This document shows, piece after piece, positions 38,460 through 48,300 of a stretch of DNA of 64,000 nt. Positions within the stretch are counted from its first letter, which is position 1. Every line of letters starts with the position of its first letter. The stretch spans positions 124,001-188,000 of the forward strand of contig JAJDAF010000058.1 in the NCBI GenBank assembly GCA_029261995.1, read 5' to 3'. This DNA comes from Candidatus Zhuqueibacterota bacterium. Its GTDB lineage: Bacteria; Zhuqueibacterota; Zhuqueibacteria; Oceanimicrobiales; Oceanimicrobiaceae. The position numbers were made by a program, and so were the translations under genes. Below the pieces are notes generated by a model. That model was not told where the DNA came from. It did no database searches and saw nothing but the letters and a program-made list of their open reading frames with translations.

Positions 38460-39185
38460 ATGAGATGCCACAGAAATTTGGTGTTGCTGGCTGCCCTTTT
38501 GGTGGTTTCCACCTCGCACGATGCACTTTGCCAGTCCAATAACTCTGGTACGACCACGCGCATACGGCGTGCGGCCTTTCTGTGCATTGACGGCGTTTAC
38601 AATTCAGAATTCATGGCGCCATTCGATATTCTTCACCATTCAATTTTTCGTGATTCGAGTGACTTCATCCAGCCATTCATTGTCACACCCGACGGCAAGC
38701 CATTTGTGACTTTTGAAGGCATTACCGTGATCCCCCACCATTCATTCGCGACGGCGCCAGCCGTGGATATCCTTTTGGTCCCGAGCACAGCGACAAGCAT
38801 GGCCACCGATCTGGACAATGAGGAATACATGAGTTGGCTGCGCCGGACCGCGGCGTCCGCCAACCACGTGATCTCGCTCTGCGATGGCGCGTTCCCTCTG
38901 GCCGCGACCGGAGTCCTGGACGGCCGGCTGGCGACCACCTTTCCCGGCGACCGCGATGCCTTCGCCAAGATGTTTCCGAAGGTCGATGTGCGATATGATG
39001 TGAACTTTGTCGTAGATGGCAAATTCATCACTTCGGCCGGTGGGGCACTGAGCTATGAACCGGCACTTTATCTTCTCGAGATGCTCTACTCAGCCGGCCA
39101 CGCCAGGCGCACGGCTGAGGGACTGGTGCTCGATTGGGATGTCAGCAGAATACCCCATTTGGTTGCAAAGAAAGCGGCGAGATAG
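38460..39185 (+). CDS. Exported DJ-1/PfpI-family protein
   Basis: 241 aa. N-terminal signal peptide (LVLLAALLVVSTSHDALC, possible cleavage near 23). The rest is a DJ-1/PfpI (GATase1-like) domain: AAFLCIDGVYNSEF, VDILLVPST, and the nucleophile elbow HVISLCDGAFPLAATGVLDG, whose Cys is the reactive residue of this fold; SAGGALSYEPALYLLE is the C-terminal helix. It resembles the sensing domain of GlxA-type regulators but has no DNA-binding domain and is exported. Substrate unknown. The GTG at 38442 is an alternative start. Confidence 0.85.
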   Translation: MRCHRNLVLLAALLVVSTSHDALCQSNNSGTTTRIRRAAFLCIDGVYNSEFMAPFDILHHSIFRDSSDFIQPFIVTPDGKPFVTFEGITVIPHHSFATAPAVDILLVPSTATSMATDLDNEEYMSWLRRTAASANHVISLCDGAFPLAATGVLDGRLATTFPGDRDAFAKMFPKVDVRYDVNFVVDGKFITSAGGALSYEPALYLLEMLYSAGHARRTAEGLVLDWDVSRIPHLVAKKAAR

Positions 39186-39332
39186 CCCTGAACCGGTGCG
39201 ACCAGCCTTCCTTTCACCGCCAAAATCGTAGACTTCAAGCCAGAATTAGCTCGATTTGGGTATTGCAGCGTTCATCGTGTGAGGCTACAGTGTCATGAAA
39301 ATCTGACCGCCGGTTTTTTTATGTGATTGACG

Positions 39333-39363
39333 AAAAAAACCGCACGTTGGTGACAACGTGCGG
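39333..39363 (-). terminator. Intrinsic terminator of the giant secreted protein gene
   Basis: CCGCACGTTG (39340-39349) and CAACGTGCGG (39354-39363) form a perfect 10-bp stem with a 4-base loop. On the minus strand it is followed at once by seven U (A-tract 39333-39339). It starts 35 bases after the stop of the 3,876-aa gene. Clear textbook form. Confidence 0.88.
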
Positions 39364-39397
39364 CCGGTTGAATCGTGTTGAGCTGAACGGCTGGAGC

Positions 39398-42300
39398 TTA
39401 CTTCTGAAACAACATCCTCTGTACAAATTTTTTCTGCTTCACTTGCAGTTGCATAAAGTAGATGCCGCTGGCGACATCCCGGCCGTTGTCGTTGGCGCCG
39501 AGCCAACTCATGGTTTTGAAACCGGCTTCTTGCTGGCCATCCACGAGCGTGCGTACCAGTTGGCCGCGTACGTTGTAGATGCGAAGTTTGACTCTGGCAT
39601 TTTCCGGCAGAGCATACCGGATTGTGGTGCCGGCGTTGAATGGATTCGGGTAGTTCTGGCTTAGCGAGAATTCCGTTGGAAGCACATCCGCAACTTCCTG
39701 CTCATCGTCAATTGCATCCATTTCCTCAGAGACGACTTCGTCTTCGCCGCCCGTCACCACAATAAGCTGTGGGCCGTTTGCGCCTTCTTTTGAGTCAAAC
39801 CTCGATGTGTCCTTCGAGTCAAGCCGGACCGCGAAACTGTAGGCGCCATTTTGGGAGACAATGTCAGACACGTCGAACTCGACATCTTGCTCCGCGGTCT
39901 CCGAAGTGCTAATTGGCTTGCCGGTCAAGATTGGTGCGTTGTCCCACACCAGCATTTCTTCCTGCCATTTGCTATCTGAATTCTTGAAGAAGTTGGAAAC
40001 GCGATAGATATTAGCGGTCACTAGGTCACGGCTGGTTTTGTGAAGCCGAACCGTCGCGTTCTGAACCTGACCAGTGACACCGGTCACATCGAATTGCAGA
40101 TAGATGGTGGTCTGTTCTTTTGCGGCATCGCTCGTGGTTTGAGCTTCGGCCACAAGACGGTCGGCTGCGCCATAATTCGTGGTCGGCATCGCCGCTTTGA
40201 CCGCCGCATCCGCGACCGGCTCAAAGGTGAGTAATTGCGACCCGCTGGTGGCGCCAACGGTGATGGTCACCGTGGCAACGTTTGAGGCGGCGCCATCGTT
40301 GTCATCAACCGTATAGGTGAAGGTGTCCTCGCCGAAAAAGCCGCTGGCTGGCGCGTAGGTGATCAACATTGAGTGTGGGTTGACGCTAACCGTGCCGTTG
40401 CCGGGTTGATTCTGGATTGTCAGGCTCTTGCGAACAATCTCGCCATCTGCGTCAGAGTCATTTTCCAGGACATCAAAAACTGCTGCCAGGTTGGCGAGCA
40501 TGCTGAATCGGTCGTCGGCAGCATTGGGCGCCTGATTTCCGCCAGAGCTGACTACGGTAACAATCAATTCCGGCGGGAATGTGCCTTCCCTCAAATAATA
40601 CTTTGCCTGGTTGTTGGAGGTACTGGTTAGTGCAAAACTGAATGTGCCGTCTCCCGAAATTGCCGGGGTGACGTCCAGGTCAACCTGCGCATTGGCGGCC
40701 ACGGGACCTGCATTTGAGAGCGCGCCACCACTGATTTCCGGCGCATTCGCCCCAGTAAGAGCCAGCTCTGTCCACGCTTGGCCGACATCACGCTGGTTGT
40801 TTGAAACCGAGTAGGCTGAGCCACCATTGTCACTGCCGTCGCTGGCATCCTGTGCGATTTTCATTCGTAGCGTGGCTTTTGTGACCGCACCTGTCAAACC
40901 CGAGACATTGAATTTCAGATAGGTGTCGAACTTGCCCTTTTCAATCTTCCCGGTGGGCTTTGTTCCATAGTTGATGCCTGGCGCGGTAAGTTTGACTTGT
41001 CCGTCGTGCGCAGGTGTGAAGGTGAAACTCTGCGTGCCGCCGGCAGAGCCGACAGTGATTGAAGCAGTCGCTTCGTTGGAGGCTGCGCCGTCGTTGTCCT
41101 CCACCGTGTAGGTGAAATTGTCGCTGCCGCTAAATCCTGTCGCGGGCGTGAAGGTAACGACGCCGTTGTTGGCGTTGACTGCGGCAATCCCGTGACTAGG
41201 TGGCGTTTGAATTGAAACCGAGGCTGGTACCAGGCTGCCATCCGGATCCGTGTCGTTCTGCAAAATGTCGAGCAGCACAGCCGTGCCGCTTGCCGTTGTA
41301 GCCTGGTCATCGACGGCGACCGGTGCGATATTTCCGCCAGTGCCGATGGTTTCAATGACGAGTTCAGGCGGGTTGGCGCCTTCACGGGTGTAGTACTTGG
41401 CCTGGTCGCCCGAGCCGCTCGTCAGGCAGAAACTGTAGATGCCGTCGCCATTGATAGCGGAGGTGACTTCGAATCCAACCGTCTGAGTCACGCTGACTGC
41501 ACCCGTGCTTGCCAAGGCGGCGCCTGTGGTTTGTGGCGCATTGCTGAAAGTCAGCAGGTCCTGTGTCCATGGCGCTGGATTGCCGGAAAAATCGTTGGAC
41601 GCCGGAAAAAGCGTTCCGCCATCTTTACTGGCATCGCTGGCGTCTGTCGTAACTGTCAGTTGCAATCGCGCACTTCGAATCGCACCTTCCAGGCCGCTGA
41701 CATTGAATTTGAAATAGCTGCTGAATTTGCCAATCTCGATTTTTGTCGTACCCTTGCTGCCGTAATTGCGGTCGGGTGACGTGTGCTTGACCTGCCCGTC
41801 GTGAACAGCTTGGAATCGAACCGTCGTCGTCGTCGCGTTGCTGACCGTGATTGTGACGGTCGCTTCGTTTGAGACGGCGCCTTGATTGTCTTCAACCGTG
41901 TAAGTGAAGGCGTCGATGCCGACAAATCCACCGTTCGGAGTGTAGGTGACCGCGCCGCTCTGCGTATTTGTAACCGCGGAGCCGTTTGTTGGAAGAGTCG
42001 TGATTGTCACCGAAGCAGGAACGAGACTGCCGTCACTGTCGGTGTCATTGGCCAAAATTGCAATTTGGACCGGGCTTAAGATTGCGGTGGCGGCAGCATC
42101 ATTGACGGCAACAGGCGGACGGTTGTTGTTGTTGACTTCGATCGTCACTGTCGCCACATTCGAGACTTCGCCCAGGTCGTCTTCAACCGTGTAGGTGAAG
42201 GTGTCGGTGCCTTCGAAACCACTGCCGGGCGTATAGGTCAGAATGTTTGCCGTGCCGCCCACCGCGAGCGCGCCGTTGGCAGGCTGCGATTGAACGGCGA

Positions 42301-45300
42301 CTGTGCTGTTATCGAGAATGCCATCCGGATCGAGGTCGTTGGCCGTCACATTAATGGTCACGGGTTGATCCGGTCGCGTGCCGGCGTTGTCATCGACGGC
42401 GACAGGCTTTTGGTTTGCGCCAAAATCGAAGGTTTCGACGATGAGTTCTGGCGGAAAATTGCCCTCCTTCAGCCAGTATTTACCCTGGTCATTCGAAGCG
42501 TTGACGATAGCGAAACTGAAAGTCCCGTCTCCGGTCACTTCTGGCGTGACATCGAAAAATACTTCCTGCTTTAACTTGATCTCTCCAGCGCTGTCGAGCG
42601 GAGAGCCGCTGACTTCGGGGGCATTCTGGAATACGATACCGTCTTCGTCCCAGGTTGCATCCGAGTTTTTGAACAGATTTGAGACCGGGAAAATCGAGCC
42701 GCCGTCATCGCTTTCATCCTCCGCAAAATCGGCAACTTTCATTTTGACTTTTGCGCTCTTGACTTGCCCGCTCAGCCCAGTGACATTGAATTTCAGGTAG
42801 ATACTAAACCTGTTTTTCTCAACCTTACCCGTGGGCTTGCTGCCGAAATTTTGGGGCGAGTTTGCCACTTTTACCTGAGCGTCGTCTGTCGGGCTGAATC
42901 TTTCGGTGACGACTTGAGGAGCCTCTGTCACCGCCACCGTGACCGTTGCGATGTTCGAGGAGGCGCCGTCGTTGTCTTTCACCGAGTAGGTAAAAGAGTC
43001 TCTGCCGATGAAACCGGAATTAGCTGCGTAAGTCACGATGCCGTTGTTCGGATTCACTTGTGCGGAACCGCTGGCCGGCTGACTCTCGATTGTCAGCGTA
43101 GTGGGTTCAATGTTGCCGTCGTTGTCGCTGTCGTTAGCCAGGACCGTGATGGTCACCTGGAAGCCAGTGGCGGTTGCCGCCCCATCATTCACCGCAACCG
43201 GAGGCGTATTTTCCGGAAAGATGCGCACTGTGACAGTGGCCAGGTTGGAGGTGATGCCATCCTGGTCCTCAATCGTATAGGAGAAGGCGTCGTCGCCCAG
43301 GAAACCGCCATCAGGCGTGTAGATGAAAGTGCCTGCGCCGGGTCCTGCCTGCAGCGTGCCGTTCGTAGGCTGCGCCGCCACGGTTGCGGAATTCTTATTG
43401 AGCGCCCCTTCCGGGTCAGAATCGTTAACTGTGACATCGATGGTAAGCGGCTGGTTCAGGCGGCCATTCGCGAGATCATCGACTGCCACCGGTGGTTTGT
43501 TTTCGACGGCAATCAGCGTCTCGACGGTGAGCACGGGGTCGTGGTTGCTTTCGTGCGTGAAATATTTCGCTTCGTCTGGTGAGTTGCTGGTCAGCGAGAA
43601 ACTGTAGACGCCTTCCTGCTGTACGACATTGGAGACGTCGAACTCCACAACCTGATTGGTGACGACCGCGCCCGCGCTTGCCAGCGGCAGGCTGGTGCGC
43701 GCCGGCGAGTTGGGATCGTTCAGGTCATCTTCGTTCCATGGCGTGTTTGTGCCATCGAAGTCGTTAGACGTCTGAAAAAGCGTGCCGCCATCGTCGCTGC
43801 CATCCACTTCAGCATCCGTGACGGTCAGTTTCAGGGTGGCGCGTGAGATCTCGCCCTCGATTCCGTTAACGTTGAATTTTAGGAAGATGCTGAATTTATC
43901 TCTGGTCAGTTTCGCGGTAGATCGCGTTCCGAACCGGGAGGTGCTATTGTGTTTCACCATGCCGTCTTCGACAGCGCGGAAGTCAACACTGGCATTCTGC
44001 AGCCTGGTAACCGCGATGTTGGCGGTTGCGGCATTCGAAGTTGCGCCTTCGTTGTCCTGAATCGTGTAGATGAATGTGTCGAGGCCGACGTACCCTGGAT
44101 TCGGCGTGTAGGTCACAACTCCGGTTGCCGGGTTGAGAGCAACAGCGCCGTTGGAAGTCTGGCTTGTGATCTGCACCGTCGCAGGAACCACGCTGCCATC
44201 GATGTCGGTGTCGTTGGCAATGATGTCGATTGCGACCGGCGAATCCTGCGGTGTGCTGGTCGCGTCGTTGACTGCTATCGGCGCCACGTTTGGCGGGTTG
44301 ACCCGCACGGTGACTGTCGCCGTGTTTGATGTCTCGCCGTCTGAATCGCTGACCTGGTATTCAAGAATGTCTCTTCCCGCGAAATCTTGTACGGGCGTGT
44401 AGGTGATTCGCCCCGTGCTCCCGTTCACGACGATCTGTCCATTCAGAGGTTGGAGAAGAACAGCGAGGCTACTCGCGTCGATGTTGCCGTTGGGGTCGAT
44501 GTCGTTGGCCAGCACGTCGAACTCTATGGCTGAATTGATGTCGGTGTCAAACGTATCGCTGACCGCGATGGGCGGTTGGTTGACCTCGGTCCATTGCGCG
44601 ATATGATTGACTTGAGCTCCGCCGGCGGCGTTAAAAGAGCCACCGAAAAAGATATCGTTTCCGTCAGCGGCGACAGCCCGGCCCGGCGCGTCAAGGCCAG
44701 TGCCGAGTGGCGTCCAGTCTTTGCCGTCCCACTTTGCTGAATATGGCGCCCGTTTGCCATCTGCTTTCGGGAAGTCCCCTGCTGCAAACAGAACCGTACC
44801 GCTGCTGGCGATACTGCGCACGGGGTCGTTCACACCGCCCGCAAGACCCGTCCATGTGGCGCCGTCCCAGTGTGCCACGCCTTTGGCATTGGCAAGGCCT
44901 GCGATGGTGAAATCGCCGGCGACAAAAATACCGCTGCCGTTGCGCGTAATATCGCGCACGCGACCGTTGACGCCGTTGGATAGCGGAACCCATTTGGCTC
45001 CGTCCCACTGCGCGACGTAATTGATTTGCGTGCTGCCTGTATTTTGGAACTCGCCACCCGCGAAGAGTTGGCTACCGCTGAGCGCCACGGCGAAGGCGGT
45101 ATCATCAAAGCCGTCGCCGAGTGCGGACCAGATCGTGCCATTCCAGTGCGCAACCCGCGCCGCAGGGTTGCCGCCGGCATTCAGAAAATCTCCGCCCACA
45201 TACAGATCGTCGCCGTCGATGGCCAGAGTTTGGACTTCGCCGTCCAGGCCGTCGCCGAGCGCTTCCCAGGTATTGCCGGTTTTACGCGCCACCCGGTTCG

Positions 45301-48300
45301 CGCCGATTCCGTCTATTGATGTAAAATCCCCAGCAACGTAAAGGCTGCCGTTGGAAATCTCCATGGCGTTGATCTGGCCGTTCATGTTTGACGTCACTTC
45401 CGACCAGGCTCCGTCCCAAAGGAAAAGATGATGTGTGCCGTTCACCGCGTGCGTACCTGCGGCGTAGACCTCGTTGTTGTCCGCGGCGATGGCTAAAACC
45501 ACGAACTGCAACCCGGTGCTCAGGTTAGACCAATTGCTGTTATCGACCACGCTGATCGTTACGGTAGCTTCGGCGGAGGGTGCATTCTCCTCGTCTTCGA
45601 CGGTGTAGGTAAAGCTGTCACTTCCAAGAAAGCCGCTGTTTGGCGTATAGCGGATGAAGCCGCCCGCTGCCACCAGAGTTGTACCGTGCGCCGGGAGCGA
45701 AGCCACATGCACGGTGTTCGGGTTGATGCTGCCGTCGAGATCTTTGTCGTTCTTCAAGACATTTATGAGAATGGCCTGTTCGCGTCCGGTGGTGGTGTCA
45801 TCTGCAACCGCGAACGGCGGCGTGTTCTCTGGTGCTGTGAACGCCTCGACTATCAGACGCGGCGCCGCAATTCCCTCATGGGTAAAGTATTTCACCTGGT
45901 TCGATGAGTTATTGGTCACGGCGAAGCTGTAGATTCCGGGTTCGCGCATTGCGCTAGAAACATCGAAGGCTATCACCTGATTAGGCGCCACCTGACCCAC
46001 GGAAGCCAATGGCGCACCATCGATGGCGGGCGAGTTTGGATCATTGATTTCGTCTTCGTTCCAGGGTACGCTGCTGCCGTCGAATGTGTTGGAGACCAGG
46101 AAGACGGAGCCGCCGTCGCTGCTGCCGTCGTCAGGTCCATCGGTGACCGTCAACTGCAAAGTCGCCGTCTTGATCTGGCCCTCGAGGTCCGAGGCATCAA
46201 ATTTGAAATAGCTGCGATACCTCCCCTTTTCAACCTTGGCGGTGGAGCGCGTGCCGAAGCGTTCGGCCGAGTTGGCTTTGACGTAGCCATCCTCTCTTGC
46301 CCCGAAGGTACGGGTTATAATTGCTGGAGCTTCGCTCACTGTGATGGTGACCGTGGCCGGCTCTGAAACCAGACCGTCGTTATCTGAAATCGTGTAGGTG
46401 AAGGTTTCGAGTCCGACAAAGCCATTCCCGGGTGTGTAGGTAACCATCCCGTTGGTGGGATTGATCTGCACAGTGCCGTTAGCTGGCGGAATAACAACGG
46501 AGACGGAGTTCAGTGAGATGGTGCCATCGTTGTCTACGTCATTTGCCAGAACGTCGATATCTACCGCGAACACGGAAAGCGTGGCTGCAACATCGTCATT
46601 GGCCTCTGGCGGCAGATTCGGCGGGTGAATTGTGATGGTGACGGTTGCCGTGTTTGAGACGCCGCCCTCAAAATCGCGGACGCGGTAGGTGAACTGATCG
46701 ACGCCGATGAAATCGGTGTTCGGGGTGTAGGTGAGCAGATTCGGCGCGCCGCCCTGGGCCACGCTGCCATGTGCCGGCTGCGACGCCACCTGCACCGAGG
46801 TTGGGTCTATTGCGCCGTCGGGATCGCTGTCGTTGGCCGTAACATCGATGGTCTTGACTTCGTTCAGCCTTGCATTGATGAAGTCATCTCCCGCGACCGG
46901 TATCTGGTTTTCAACAAGAACCAGGGTCTCCACGAATAACGACGGTGGGAAAAGGCTTTCCTTCATGAAGTATTTTACTTCATCGCTGGTGTTTCCGAGA
47001 ATGGCAAAGCTGAAGATGCCGTTGCCGGAGATGGCGGCGGTCACATCAAACTCAACAATTTGATTGAGTTCCACCGGGCCGACCGTGCTCAGTGGCGCAC
47101 CGCTGACATCCGGTGAGTTGGCGAAGGTAAGCTGCGATTCGTCCCAGTCGATATTGGCGCCGGCGAAGGTGTTGCCCACAGGGTAGATCGATCCGCCATT
47201 CGGCCCGCCGTCGTCAGGGAAGTCCGTTACCTGAATACGCAGCTTTGCAGCACTGACCGTTCCCTCAAGGTTTGAGATGTTGAATTTCAAGAAGGCCCTG
47301 AAGCGGTCGGCCTGAATCTTGGTGGTGGCGCGGCTGCCGTAATTTTCGTTTGCCTCCGTTACTTTGACCTGCGCATCGTCCGTCGGGCGAAAGCTTGCGA
47401 CGCGCACATCCGGGGTCTTCTTTATCACAATTTCAACTTTGGCAACATTTGAGGGTTCGCCATCGTCGTCGCTTGCTGAATAGAAGATGCTGTCACGACC
47501 AACAAACCCAGTTGGTGGAAAGTAGGTGATCACGCCCGTTTGTGAATTCACACCGGCGGTTCCGTGGCTCGGTTGGGTTTGAATCGCCACTGTCGAGGGA
47601 TCCAGGAATCCGTCTGCGTCAGTGTCGTTGGCGAGCACGTCAACAGCCACTGGATTGTCCTGGAAGGTCGTGGCAAAATCGGTGGTGGCAACCGGCGCAA
47701 CATTGGCCGGGAAGACGTTGATCGTGACTGTGGCCTGATTCGACAGCGCACTTTCGTTGTCTTCAACCGTGTAGTTAAACGAGTCCGAACCCAGAAAATC
47801 TGTGTCCGGCGCATAGGTAATCTCGCCGGTAATGCCGTTAACGGAAACTGTGCCATGGCCGGGCTGGGAAGTCAGGTTGACCGTCGATGGTTCGAGCTGT
47901 CCGTTGGCATCGTCATCGTTGTCAAGCGGGTTGAAACTGGCTGGCGTGTTGACCCGCACTTTGATGTCATCGTCCCTGGCCACTGGCGGATCATTGCCAA
48001 CCAGTGCAAGAGTGGTGACGACCAGTTCTGGCGGGAACAGACCTTCCTTGGAATAGTATTTCGCTAGATCAGCGAGCAGACTGCTGACCAGGAAGCTGTA
48101 AACCCCGTCTTCAACAACAATGCTGCTGACGTCTATTTCGACCCACGTGTTTTCAGTGACAGGTCCAATTGCGGCAAAATGCGTCCGTGAGGTCACCGGA
48201 GCGTTCTTGTACGTCAGTTGGGCCTCTGTCCACGGTGTCTCGTTATCGAGGAAGTCGTTTGAGACGTGAAAGATGCGTCCGCCGCTGGTGCTGCTGTTGT

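Noticed and set aside
42764-48067. Long open frames on the plus strand opposite the giant gene (for example 42764-43582 and 47564-48067)
   Set aside because: They mirror the repeated modules of the minus-strand gene, lack ribosome sites and change with each repeat copy; they are shadows of a repetitive GC-rich coding region.
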